DNA of 64,000 bases from assembly GCF_004348985.1 (NCBI RefSeq), contig NZ_SMKW01000019.1, positions 1 to 64,000 on the forward strand. The letters run 5' to 3'. Below, one piece after another: positions 23,581 through 32,158 of this stretch (the stretch's first letter is position 1; the number at the start of each line of letters is the position of its first letter). The position numbers and the translations under genes are program-made. The notes under the pieces were generated by a model that saw only the letters and a program-made list of their open reading frames with translations, was not told the origin of the DNA and did not search any database. Source of the stretch: Saccharopolyspora elongata. GTDB lineage: Bacteria > Actinomycetota > Actinomycetes > Mycobacteriales > Pseudonocardiaceae.

Positions 23581-24987
23581 TCATCGGGGGGAGCCTGCTT
23601 TCTCCTGGCGGCGCGCGACGTCGTTGGCGCGTCGCGCGGTGAAGATCCCGAGGGCGGCGATGGCGGCGAACCCGATCAGGAGGTAGCGGGCGGACGCGAC
23701 CATCGACGGCGCGCCCAGGTTGACCAGGAGTCCGGCGACCGCCGCGCCGAAGGCCGTCGATATCGTCAGCACCGTCGCGATAGCGGCGGCGGTTTTCCGC
23801 CCCTCGCCGGGATCATCGGTGCTGGCCATGGCGGCGACGGACAGGTGAGGCATGGCGATGCCGATTCCCGCGCCACCGGCGACGAGCACGGGCAGCCAGG
23901 CGAGGACTACGACCAGCGGCGCATCGTCGTGCTGCAGCAGGGCGAGCACGGCGAACCCGGCGGCGAGAGCGGCCGGGCCGGCGACCTGGAGTCGCCGGGT
24001 CGTGCGTTCCCGGCTCGCCGAGGAGCTCGCGATCTGGCTCGCCGACCAGCCGAAAGACAGTGCTGCGGCGAAGAATCCCGCCGCCACGGGCGGCAGCCCA
24101 CCCAGGTGCTGGCCGAACAACGGCAGGAACGTCTCCACGGCGACACCGGATGCGAGCAGCACGATGGTCAGGAAGACCCACCGCAACGCCGAGCCGGACT
24201 GGAACGTCGAACGCGGCAGGACCCGCACCTCCGCGCGCTTCTCCGCCACCAGGAACGCCAGGACCAACACGAGCCCCAGCAGGATGAACGCCGTCATCGC
24301 GGCGGCGTTCGAGAGGATTCCGGCGACGCTCACCGCCCCCACGGCCGCGACGACCAGCACCAGCGAACGCACCGGCACCGGGGTCGCGTGCTCGTCCCGT
24401 TCGCTTCGCGGGAGCGCCCTGGGCACGAACGCCGCCATCACGACCGAGACGGCGGCCAGTACGACGAAAGCCAGCCGCCACGAACCGAACTGCGCGAACA
24501 GCCCGCCGAGCGCCGGGCCCACGAAGTTGCCGACGCCGAACATCGCGGAGACCAACGCGCTGCCGCGCGACCACAGGTGGGGTGGCAGCGCCGAGCGGAT
24601 CATGGCGAATCCCAGGCCGGCCAGCAGTCCGGCGCCGAGGCCCTGGATGCCGCGGCCGACCAGCAGCACGGGCATCGCCGGGGCCACCGCGCAGACCAGC
24701 GAACCGCCGGCGAAGACGCCGAAGCCGATCAGGTAGGAGCCGACATCGCCGCGCCGGGAGAGCAGCCGGCCCACGAACATCGTCGCGACCACCTGGGCGA
24801 TCAGGAAGGCCGTCATGTTCCACGCGTACAGCCGCTCGCCGCCGATGTCGCCGACCGCCGTCGGCAGCAGGCTCGCCGCCACGTAGATGTTCACCGCGCC
24901 GACGAGCACCCCGCCGGCCAGCACGACCGCGGTGCTCAGATGACCGCCGAGCTCCCGCCACGACCCGGTATCCCGAGTGTTTTCCAC
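23581..24987 (-). CDS. MFS transporter (14-helix efflux type)
   Basis: A 468-residue major facilitator. Helix 1 holds NIYVAASLLPTAVGDIGG. Motif A is present as FVGRLLSRRGDVGSYL, and an antiporter-like segment GLGAGLLAGLGFAMIRSAL follows. The start is a GTG at 24987 with AGGA upstream; longer in-frame starts would add unconvincing sequence. Its stop overlaps the longer possible P450 start (ATGA), so the two are almost certainly one transcript. The overall pattern suits export of an organic compound. The substrate is unknown, but the P450 product is an obvious candidate. Confidence 0.88.
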   Translation of the reverse strand: MENTRDTGSWRELGGHLSTAVVLAGGVLVGAVNIYVAASLLPTAVGDIGGERLYAWNMTAFLIAQVVATMFVGRLLSRRGDVGSYLIGFGVFAGGSLVCAVAPAMPVLLVGRGIQGLGAGLLAGLGFAMIRSALPPHLWSRGSALVSAMFGVGNFVGPALGGLFAQFGSWRLAFVVLAAVSVVMAAFVPRALPRSERDEHATPVPVRSLVLVVAAVGAVSVAGILSNAAAMTAFILLGLVLVLAFLVAEKRAEVRVLPRSTFQSGSALRWVFLTIVLLASGVAVETFLPLFGQHLGGLPPVAAGFFAAALSFGWSASQIASSSASRERTTRRLQVAGPAALAAGFAVLALLQHDDAPLVVVLAWLPVLVAGGAGIGIAMPHLSVAAMASTDDPGEGRKTAAAIATVLTISTAFGAAVAGLLVNLGAPSMVASARYLLIGFAAIAALGIFTARRANDVARRQEKAGSPR

Positions 24988-25149
24988 GCGCTTTTTCCTC
25001 ACTGTTGAGCGATTGGCGCGTGCATCATGCCGGGCCGGGGGCACCCGGTAAACGGACAAAACGGACGTGAAATGTGTCACATTTTCTTGAGATTGCTCGC
25101 GATGCCTGGGCCTTCGCGAACTGTCCAATGTCGACGGAGCAGGGCGTGC

Positions 25150-26118
25150 TTACCGCCCGTGCTTCGCCGGTCCTGGAACGGCCTCGAAGGGGTCGATGCC
25201 GGTGAGGTCCACGCTGGCGGCCCACGCGCCTGCGGCGAGCGCGGCGTCGGCGAGCGGGCCCTGAACGGCTTCGCTGCGAGGCGCGCCGCGAAGCCCGAAC
25301 ATGCGAGGTCCCCACAGCTGGCCACCGCGAACGGATGGATCCAGGACCGCTCGAACGGCGGGCCACGCGCCGGCTTCCTTGCCCTGCAAGGCGAGACCGG
25401 CGGGCAGTCCCCGCAACCGCTGACCGGTGGTCCGGATGTAGACGGGCGGCCGGGAGGGGGTGAGGGAGTCGAGCGCGCCACCGGGATGGTTCACCACGCT
25501 CAGCGCCGCCCCGCCGGCGGCGCGCAGGCGGCGGTCGAGCTCGAAGCCGAACAGCATCTGCGCGAGCTTCGACCGCGCGTAGGCGCGTTTGGGCTCGTAG
25601 TCCCGCGTGCTCTGCAGGTCGGCGAGGTCCAGGCTTGCCGACTTCGCCACGAAGCTGCCGGTGGTGACCACGCGGCCCGCGCGCGCGGCGAGCAGCGGCG
25701 CCAGGTGTCCGACCAGCAGGAAGTGTCCGAGGTGGTTGGTGGCGAACGTCAGCTCGTGGCCGTCCGCGGTCTCCTGGCGCTGCGGTCCGTCCAGCAGTAC
25801 CCCGGCGTTGCAGACGATCGCGTCGAGTCCGTCCGCGTCCAGCTCGTCCGCGGCGGACTTGATCGAGGAGAGGTCGGAGAGGTCCAGGCGGAGGTGGCGC
25901 ACGCGCGCATCGGGGATCCGGGACCGGATCGATGCCATCGCGGCGTTCGCCTTGGTGCCGTTGCGGCTGCCGAGGACGACGGTCGCCCCGGTGCCGGCCA
26001 GCTGCTCGGCGACGAAGTACCCGATCCCCGCGTTTGCGCCGGTCACCAGGAAGGTCTTCCCGTCGGCGCGCGGTGGCCGGCGGACGTCCCACTGCGCGGT
26101 CTGGGCGGTGGGCGGCAT
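25150..26118 (-). CDS. SDR-family oxidoreductase, retinol-dehydrogenase-like
   Basis: A 322-residue extended SDR. The cofactor motif is FLVTGANAGIGYFVAEQLAG, with NAG in AIVCNAG, and the catalytic pair is in AYARSKLAQMLF (Tyr-x3-Lys). The TNHLGHFLL segment and the C-terminal extra domain are characteristic of the WW-domain oxidoreductase/retinol dehydrogenase-like branch, whose bacterial substrates are mostly unknown. The ATG at 26118 is preceded by CCGGAG. It is divergent from a TetR regulator at 26242, with overlapping inverted repeats in the 120-bp gap, so ligand-dependent repression is likely. Confidence 0.88.
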   Translation of the reverse strand: MPPTAQTAQWDVRRPPRADGKTFLVTGANAGIGYFVAEQLAGTGATVVLGSRNGTKANAAMASIRSRIPDARVRHLRLDLSDLSSIKSAADELDADGLDAIVCNAGVLLDGPQRQETADGHELTFATNHLGHFLLVGHLAPLLAARAGRVVTTGSFVAKSASLDLADLQSTRDYEPKRAYARSKLAQMLFGFELDRRLRAAGGAALSVVNHPGGALDSLTPSRPPVYIRTTGQRLRGLPAGLALQGKEAGAWPAVRAVLDPSVRGGQLWGPRMFGLRGAPRSEAVQGPLADAALAAGAWAASVDLTGIDPFEAVPGPAKHGR

Positions 26119-26174
26119 GGCGGCTCCGGTGGGCTCGGTGTGGTTTCGGGGTGCGGCGTCTCGCTCAAGTAAAT

Positions 26175-26204
26175 CGAAGTCGTTCCGACTTTGCAATGAC
26201 TTCG
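26175..26204. promoter_or_regulatory. Overlapping inverted repeats, candidate TetR operator
   Basis: AAGTCG-TTC-CGACTT (26177-26191) is a perfect 6-bp inverted repeat. It lies inside a wider pair CGAAGTC (26175-26181) and GACTTCG (26198-26204). The region is AT-rich and lies between the divergent SDR and TetR genes. Confidence 0.6.
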
Positions 26205-26241
26205 TTTTTGGAGTCGCTCTGCTCGCCGGTAGCATCGAGGC

Positions 26242-26835
26242 ATGGCACAGACTCCGGCGCGGGTGTCCGACCGGCGTGAACGCAAGAAGGCCGCCACCCG
26301 CCAGGCACTCTCGGCGGCCGCGCGCCGGCTGTTCCTGGAGCGGGGCTTCGACAAGGTCACCGTCGCCGAGATCGCCGACACGGCGGACACGGCGGTGTCG
26401 ACGCTGTTCGCGCACTTCCCCGGCGGGAAGGAAGCGCTGGTCCTCGGCGACGCCGGAGAACGCGAGGCGGCCCTGGCGGCGGCCGTTCGCAATCGCCCGG
26501 AGGGCGGCTCGGTCCTGGATGCCCTGCGCGATTTCCTCGCCACGCGAGGCCCTTTCGCCCCCGACCCCGGACCCGAGGCCCGGCGCGTCGCCGAACTCGT
26601 GGTCGCCACCCCGGCCCTGCGCGCCTACGCCCGGACGTTGTGGACGAGCTGCGAAGCCGCGCTGGCCCGCGTCATCGCCGAGGAAACCGGCCGCGACGCG
26701 GACGACCTCGCCCTGCGCCTGCTGGCCCGTTACGTCCTGGAAATCCCCGATCTCGCGGGCACGGAGCCCGACCCGCGAGCGGCCCTGGACATCGCGTTCT
26801 CCCACCTCGCGCGCGGCTGGCCCGACCTGCCCTGA
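26242..26835 (+). CDS. TetR-family regulator
   Basis: A 197-residue repressor. The helix-turn-helix is clear: TRQALSAAARRLFLERGFDK, then VTVAEIADTADTAVSTLFAH with the following FPGGKEALV. The C-terminal domain, with RVAELVVATPALRAYARTLW, is the kind found in regulators of SDR and efflux genes. The ATG at 26242 is in a good context. It faces the retinol-dehydrogenase-like gene, which is its most probable target together with its own promoter. The downstream 370 bp contain no gene but include copy 3 of the repeat element. Confidence 0.9.
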   Translation: MAQTPARVSDRRERKKAATRQALSAAARRLFLERGFDKVTVAEIADTADTAVSTLFAHFPGGKEALVLGDAGEREAALAAAVRNRPEGGSVLDALRDFLATRGPFAPDPGPEARRVAELVVATPALRAYARTLWTSCEAALARVIAEETGRDADDLALRLLARYVLEIPDLAGTEPDPRAALDIAFSHLARGWPDLP

Positions 26836-26953
26836 GCCGAACCACGGCGACCGGCGACGCTGATTTCCCCGCTTTCCCTTGGTTTTCACGCCCGTTGGTC
26901 TCTTGTGGACGTGGTCTCGATCCAGCTCTGCTGATCTTGCGTCCTCGATGCCG

Positions 26954-27066
26954 AGGGGGCGTTTCGGAAAGGCTTCGGGCAAGCTCGTCCCGAAGGCGCC
27001 CGGCCGATGGTGATTTCGCGCGAAATCGCCGTCCTTCGTCCCAAGCCGTCACGTCCCACACGTGCG
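26954..27066. repeat. Intergenic palindromic repeat element, copy 3 (shorter)
   Basis: It aligns with copies 1 and 2 at the left end (GGGCGTTTCGG, then GCTCGTCCCGAAGGCG) and with the second palindrome (GATTTCGCGCGAAATC at 27012-27027) plus its right flank (CACGTCCCACACGTGC). One internal palindrome unit is missing compared with the other copies. Confidence 0.65.
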
Positions 27067-27207
27067 GTGGGAGAGCGCGTCGCGCGGATTATCGGCTCTG
27101 GCTATAAGCGTGACTCGGGATTCGGCCTTGTTGGTGCCGCAGATCACCGGTGGAGTTGTTGCGGCGCAGCGCTTGTCAACGAGGTCAAGGCCGTGACGGA
27201 GGGTCAC

Positions 27208-28536
27208 ATGGCATCAGCCGAAATCGGGACGCCGGTGGTGTCACCGGTACTCCCACGCCCAGACCGCAAGGCCTGGGGCGTCGTCATCCTGCTCTTCGCC
27301 TTCTTCACGCTGAACTTCGCGGACAAGGCGGCAGTGGGGTTGGCGGCGCAGCAGATCCGCCATGACCTCGGCCTGACCGCCGGGGACTTCGGCCTGGTCG
27401 GCAGCGCGTTCTTCTGGTTGTTCGCCGTCGGCGCGGTGGGGTTGTCCGCCGCCATGCGCTGGATCTCCGCGAAGTGGGCGGCGGCCATCCTGATGTTCAC
27501 CTGGATCGCCAGCATGCTGCCGCTCGCGGTCCCTACGACGTTCGGGGTGCTGCTGGTGTCCCGGATCGTGCTGGGCTTCTTCGAGGGACCGGCGCACGCC
27601 CTGTGCCAGAGCGTCGTCGCCGACCGGTTCCCGAAGGAGAAGCGCGCGTTCGCCGGGTCGATCGTGAACGCGGGGTCCTCGGTCGGCCCGCTGATCTCCG
27701 CGCCGGTGCTGACGTGGGTGATCGTCTCGTACTCCTGGCACGCCGCGTTCCTCGTGCTGATCGCGGTCGGCGTCGTCTGGCTGGTCGTCTGGCTGTGCTA
27801 CGTCGAGCGGCAGCCGCTGCGGAAGCGCCCGACGACCGCGGCCGCGGCGGAGGCGGACCCGAACGGGCACATCGACGTGCCGTTCCTCCGGCTGCTGCGG
27901 CTGCCCAGCTTCTGGGGGCTCAGCCTGCTGTCGTTCGCGGGCTACCTCATCACCTCGCTGAAGGTCTCGTGGCTGCCCGCGTTCCTCGGCGAAGGCCTCG
28001 GCTACGCGCCGACCACCGTCGGATGGCTGGTCACCGCGCCCTACGCCACGGCGGTCGTCGTCCTCGTCGCCAGCGGATACCTATCGGGCCGGCTCCTCGC
28101 GCGGGGCTGGAGCTCCCGGGCCGCGCGCGGTCACCTCAGCGGCGCGCTGATCGTCTTCGCCGGGCTGAGCATGATCGCGTTCGCGCTGGTCGGGCCGGGA
28201 ACGCTCCAGCTGGTGCTGGTGATCTGCACCTTCTCCATCAACAGCGTCGCGTTCTCGGTCGCCTTCGCGGGCGCCTCCGACTTCCTGCCGCAGCGCCAGC
28301 GGACCGCGTTCTTCGGGTGCGTGATCGGGTTCTACAGCATCGCGGGAATCGTCGCCCCCTACGCGCTGGGGCTCATCGTCCAAGCCGGACCGACGCCGTC
28401 CGAGGGCTATTCGAACGGGTTCCTCGTCGTCGGCATCGCCATCTGCGCGTTCGCGGTGATCGGCGCGCGGTTGCTGGATCCGGAGGCCGCCCGCCGGACC
28501 CTGGAGGCCGAGACCGCGATGAGGAGGGCTTCGTGA
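27208..28536 (+). CDS. MFS transporter, ACS/organic-anion type
   Basis: A 442-residue, 12-helix importer. Helix 1 carries FAFFTLNFADKAAVGLAAQQ, a variant of the ACS-family signature, and loop 2-3 contains AMRWISAKWAAAIL. The later segment GFFEGPAHALCQSVVADRFP also fits organic-acid transporters. The ATG at 27208 follows GGAGGG. Its TGA overlaps the ATG of the CaiB gene by one base, making it the first gene of a four-gene run (MFS, CoA-transferase, acyl-CoA dehydrogenase, LysR). It should import the acid that is then activated to a CoA thioester. Confidence 0.9.
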   Translation: MASAEIGTPVVSPVLPRPDRKAWGVVILLFAFFTLNFADKAAVGLAAQQIRHDLGLTAGDFGLVGSAFFWLFAVGAVGLSAAMRWISAKWAAAILMFTWIASMLPLAVPTTFGVLLVSRIVLGFFEGPAHALCQSVVADRFPKEKRAFAGSIVNAGSSVGPLISAPVLTWVIVSYSWHAAFLVLIAVGVVWLVVWLCYVERQPLRKRPTTAAAAEADPNGHIDVPFLRLLRLPSFWGLSLLSFAGYLITSLKVSWLPAFLGEGLGYAPTTVGWLVTAPYATAVVVLVASGYLSGRLLARGWSSRAARGHLSGALIVFAGLSMIAFALVGPGTLQLVLVICTFSINSVAFSVAFAGASDFLPQRQRTAFFGCVIGFYSIAGIVAPYALGLIVQAGPTPSEGYSNGFLVVGIAICAFAVIGARLLDPEAARRTLEAETAMRRAS

Positions 28537-29741
28537 TGGAGGCACCGCTGACCGGGATCCGGGTGGTGGACCTGGGCCAGTACATCGCCGCTCCCGGGGC
28601 CGGCCAGCAGCTGGCCGACCTGGGCGCCGAGGTGATCAAGGTGGAGAGCCCCACCGGCGACCAGGCGCGATCCGTCGGCTCGTTCGGCCAAGCGATGCTG
28701 CACGCGAACAACCGCGGAAAGCGCAGCATCGCGATCGACCTGCGGCATCCCGAGGGGTTCCGAGTCCTCGACGAGCTGTGCGCGGGATCGGACGTGCTGC
28801 TGCACAACTTCCGGCACGGCTCGGCCGAACGCCTCGGCATCGGGCCGGAGCGGACGCGTTCGCGCCACCCGCACCTCGTCTACGGGTTCGTCACCGGGTT
28901 CGGAACCCGTGGCCCCTCGGCGGGGCGAGCGGGGCTGGACATCGCGGCCCAGGCCGAGTTCGGGATCATGCACACCACCGGCGATGCCGACGGCGAACCG
29001 CAGCGCGTCGGATTCACCGTCGCCGACGTGCTGGCCGCGAACGCCCTGGCGTCCGGGGTGCTCGCCGCGCTGGTCCGGCGCGGCCGGACCGGCAACGGCG
29101 CGGTCGTCGAGACCTCGCTGATGGAAGCGGTGGTGGCGGCCCAGGCGGCGCAGTGGACGGGCTACCGCCTCACCGGCGAGGCGCCCCGGCGGACGGGCAA
29201 CGGCCAGCCCGCGGTGGCGCCCGCCGCGGATCTCGTGCAGACCGTCGACGGCGCCGTCGTGGTCTCCGCCTACACCGCGACCAAGTGGGCCGCGCTGTGC
29301 TCGGCGATCGGCAGGCCGGAGCTCACGACCGACCCGCGCTTCGCGGACAACGGGTCGAGAGTCGCGAACCGGTTGGCGTTGAAGGAAGTCCTGAGCTCAG
29401 CCCTCGGCCACCTCACCCGCGCCGAGGCGATCGCGCTGCTGGCCTCGCGGGGGATCGTGTGCGGCTCGGTGCGGTCGTTCGACGAGCTCGTGAAGGACGC
29501 CGACCTCGCCGCATCGGGCCTGGTCGTCGAGCTGGACGAGCTCGGGATCGACGCCCCGGCCGCGCCCTTCCGGGTCGACGGGGCGGCCCGCGGCCGGACG
29601 TCGGCCGCACCCCGGCTGGGCGCCCACACCCGTGACGTGCTGCGCGAACTCGGGCGCAGCGAGGACGAGATCGACCGGCTGGCCGACGACGGCGTCGTCG
29701 CCCTGCCGGAGCAACCGCGACCAGAGATGGAGAAACGATGA
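28536..29741 (+). CDS. CaiB/BaiF-family CoA transferase
   Basis: A 401-residue family III CoA transferase. The N-terminus reads LTGIRVVDLGQYIAAPGAGQ, with LGAEVIKVESPTGDQAR. The catalytic Asp lies in the AGLDIAAQAEFG region, as in formyl-CoA transferase. The later EAVVAAQAAQWTGYRLTGE stretch is also typical. It moves CoA from a donor such as succinyl-CoA to an imported carboxylate. The start at 28536 is 7 nt after GAGGAGGG. It overlaps both neighbours by one and four bases, so the three enzymes are translated together. Confidence 0.92.
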   Translation: MEAPLTGIRVVDLGQYIAAPGAGQQLADLGAEVIKVESPTGDQARSVGSFGQAMLHANNRGKRSIAIDLRHPEGFRVLDELCAGSDVLLHNFRHGSAERLGIGPERTRSRHPHLVYGFVTGFGTRGPSAGRAGLDIAAQAEFGIMHTTGDADGEPQRVGFTVADVLAANALASGVLAALVRRGRTGNGAVVETSLMEAVVAAQAAQWTGYRLTGEAPRRTGNGQPAVAPAADLVQTVDGAVVVSAYTATKWAALCSAIGRPELTTDPRFADNGSRVANRLALKEVLSSALGHLTRAEAIALLASRGIVCGSVRSFDELVKDADLAASGLVVELDELGIDAPAAPFRVDGAARGRTSAAPRLGAHTRDVLRELGRSEDEIDRLADDGVVALPEQPRPEMEKR

Positions 29742-30916
29742 CCCGCGCCGCCGGCAAGCCCGACTTCGACGCGTACTTGCGCACGATCGCCGCGTTCACC
29801 GACGACGAGCTGATCCCCGCCGAGGCCGAAATGGTCGCCGCCGGGCAGGTCCCGGATGCGATCGTGCGACGCATGGCCGAGCTCGGGCTGTTCAGCATCT
29901 CGATCCCGCCCGCCTACGGCGGGCTCGGCTGGACCATGGAGCAGCAGGTGCTGCTGACGCTCGAGTTCACCAGGGCGTCGTGCGTGTACCGATCCCGCTT
30001 CTCGACCGTGATCGGGCTCTGCTCGCAGGCGATCCTCGGCCACGGCACGGAGGACCAGCGCCGCGAGATGCTGCCGGAGATGGCGGCCGGCCGGCAGGTG
30101 ACCTCGTTCGCGCTGACCGAACCGGAGGCCGGTTCCGACGCGACCAACGTGCAGACCGTCGCCCGGCGCACCGGCGACGGCTGGGTCCTGGACGGGTCGA
30201 AGCGCTACATCACCAACGCCCACTGGGCGGACACGCTCCTCGTCTTCGCGCGCACCGACGGCGCCGAGGTGTCCGCGTTCATCGTGGACCGGACCGCGCC
30301 CGGCGTGTCGACCCGGATCCCGGACCTCATGAACGGCCACGCCGAGGGCCCCGTCGCCGAGATCGACCTGAAGTCGGTGGTCGTCGCCGAGGACCGGCTG
30401 CTCGGCGGGGTGCCCGGCACCGGGCTCGCGGCCGCGATGCGCGGGATCAACCACGCCCGGCTCCACGTCGCCGCGACCTGCGTCGGCCAGGCGACCCGGA
30501 TGCTGGAGGAGGCCACCCGCCACGTCAGCGAGCGGCACCAGTTCGGCGCCCCGCTCGCCGATCTCGGCGTCGTGCAGGCCGAGCTGGGCCGGTGCTACTC
30601 GGAGATGGAGGCCGGGCGGGCCCTCGTCCTGGACGCCGCCCGCGCGTTCGACGCCGGAACCGTTCCCCGGCAGCGGATTTCGGCGGCGAAGCTGTACTGC
30701 TCGGAGATGGTCGGCAGGGTCGCCGACCGGTGCGTGCAGCTGCTCGGCGGGGAAGGCATCGTCGGGCCGCACCCGGTGCCCCGGATGTGGCGCGACGTCC
30801 GCACCCTGCGCATCTACGAGGGCGCCTCCGCGATCCACGAGCGGAACCTGGGCCGCGCGATGATCCGGTCGGTCGCGGCGGACGGGCTGCTGCCGGACAG
30901 CTACCGCGTACGTTAG
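29738..30916 (+). CDS. Acyl-CoA dehydrogenase
   Basis: A 392-residue FAD enzyme. The FAD/substrate region FALTEPEAGSDATNVQTVAR and the WVLDGSKRYITNA segment are standard for the family. The C-terminal helical bundle contains RTLRIYEGASAIHERNLGR, in which the Glu after Tyr is the catalytic base position of short- and medium-chain members. It desaturates the alpha-beta bond of an acyl-CoA, passing electrons to ETF. Coupled by ATGA to the CoA transferase, it probably acts on the CoA ester made there. No hydratase or thiolase follows, so the pathway must continue elsewhere. Confidence 0.93.
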   Translation: MTRAAGKPDFDAYLRTIAAFTDDELIPAEAEMVAAGQVPDAIVRRMAELGLFSISIPPAYGGLGWTMEQQVLLTLEFTRASCVYRSRFSTVIGLCSQAILGHGTEDQRREMLPEMAAGRQVTSFALTEPEAGSDATNVQTVARRTGDGWVLDGSKRYITNAHWADTLLVFARTDGAEVSAFIVDRTAPGVSTRIPDLMNGHAEGPVAEIDLKSVVVAEDRLLGGVPGTGLAAAMRGINHARLHVAATCVGQATRMLEEATRHVSERHQFGAPLADLGVVQAELGRCYSEMEAGRALVLDAARAFDAGTVPRQRISAAKLYCSEMVGRVADRCVQLLGGEGIVGPHPVPRMWRDVRTLRIYEGASAIHERNLGRAMIRSVAADGLLPDSYRVR

Positions 30917-30964
30917 GGCTCGTCAGCGGGAGCGCGTCGGCCCCGGGCGATCGGAGGAGGGGCG

Positions 30965-31951
30965 ATGGAGCTGCGCCAGATCGAGTACTTCCTGGCCGTG
31001 GTCGAGCACGAGGGGCTGAACCGGGCCGCGCAGCGCCTCTACGTTTCCCAACCGGCGCTCTCCCAGGCGATCCAGGCGCTCGAACGAGAGCTCGGCGTGG
31101 AGCTGTTCCAGCGCGTGGCTCGGCGCAGTCTCGTGCTGACCCCGGCGGGAACGCTGCTGGTCCCGAAGGCGCGGGCGATCCTCGACGGCGTCGTGGCCGC
31201 CCGGGACGCGATGAGCCGGGCCCGGGATCTCAAGGCGGGTTCGGTCTCCATCGGCACGATGCCGGAGATGTCCAGCGACGCGGTCGCCTCCTGGATCACC
31301 TCGTTCCGGGCCCGGCATCCGGACGTGCGGCTGGACATCGCCGAGGCCGCCGGCGTTCGGGCGCTGTGCGGCGAGGTCGTCGCCGGCCGGTACGAGCTCG
31401 GGTTCACCACGCGGCCGATTCCAGTCGAGAGTCTGGACTTCGTCGAGCTCGGGGTGCAGCAGTTGCTGCTGGTGATGCCGCCGGGCTCGCCGGCGCCGCA
31501 GACCGGGCGGCTGCCGCTCGACGCACTCGGCGACCTGCCGCTGACGATCTGCTCGCTCGCGCAGCGCGAGAACGACCGGGTCGCTACGGCGCTGCGGGAT
31601 GTGGGGGTGGAGCCGCGGCTGATCGCGAGCATGCCCAATCGCCACGCGCAGCTCACGCTCGTCCTCGGCGGCGGCGTGCACGCCTTCCTCCCGCTGCGGA
31701 TGGCCGTTCAGGCGCGGCGGCTCGGTGCCGTCGTGATCGAAACCGATCCGCTGGTGTCCGTGCCCTTCGGCGTGGTCCACCGGCGCGCCGCGCTGAGCCC
31801 GGCGGCGGAGGAGGTGGTCAGCCAGTGCAAGGCCACCCTCGACACCTGGTATGCCGCCATCGCCGACCTCCAGGCCGAAGGGGCGAGCCTGATCGACGCG
31901 GCCGACGCCGCCTACGACGACGTGCACCGCCCGATGAATCCGGACGCCTAG
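30965..31951 (+). CDS. LysR-family transcriptional regulator
   Basis: A 328-residue LysR regulator. The helix-turn-helix covers residues 1-60 (ELRQIEYFLAVVEHEGLNRA, then RLYVSQPALSQAIQALEREL). The periplasmic-binding-like effector domain follows, with SVSIGTMPEMSS and TLVLGGGVHAFLPL. The C-terminus is extended by about 25 residues rich in Asp and Ala. It lies 48 bp after the acyl-CoA dehydrogenase on the same strand, an arrangement less common than divergent LysR genes, so it may be co-transcribed and form a feedback loop. The inducer is probably the imported acid or its CoA ester. Confidence 0.9.
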   Translation: MELRQIEYFLAVVEHEGLNRAAQRLYVSQPALSQAIQALERELGVELFQRVARRSLVLTPAGTLLVPKARAILDGVVAARDAMSRARDLKAGSVSIGTMPEMSSDAVASWITSFRARHPDVRLDIAEAAGVRALCGEVVAGRYELGFTTRPIPVESLDFVELGVQQLLLVMPPGSPAPQTGRLPLDALGDLPLTICSLAQRENDRVATALRDVGVEPRLIASMPNRHAQLTLVLGGGVHAFLPLRMAVQARRLGAVVIETDPLVSVPFGVVHRRAALSPAAEEVVSQCKATLDTWYAAIADLQAEGASLIDAADAAYDDVHRPMNPDA

Positions 31952-32117
31952 GAGTCCGTTTCGGCATGGCTCCGCCCGGCTCATCCCGAGGGCGTCCGGT
32001 GGCCTGACGCCGGTGGCGATTTCGCGCGAAAACGCCATCCCGCCCTCACGTGGGGCGCCGTTTTCGCGCGAAACCGGCGCCCTGCGTCCCGCCGTCCGCC
32101 ATTCTGAAACGACCCCC
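31951..32117. repeat. Intergenic palindromic repeat element, copy 2
   Basis: A 167-bp element starting at GGAGTCCGTTTCGGCATGG, directly at the LysR stop codon, and ending ATTCTGAAACGACCCCC. The ends form an imperfect terminal inverted repeat of about 14 bp (GTCCGTTTCGGCAT against GTCGTTTCAGAAT). Two internal palindromes are centred on TTTCGCGCGAAA (32015-32036 and 32055-32080), separated by CCCTCACGTGG. Copy 1 has the same order. Confidence 0.75.
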
Positions 32118-32158
32118 TGAGGCGAGTTCGGCCGAACTTCCCGGATGCCGCGCTCCGA

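Noticed and set aside
24988..25128. Longer N-terminus for the MFS transporter next to the P450
   Set aside because: The added residues are polar and unlike MFS proteins, and the GTG at 24987 has a suitable ribosome site.
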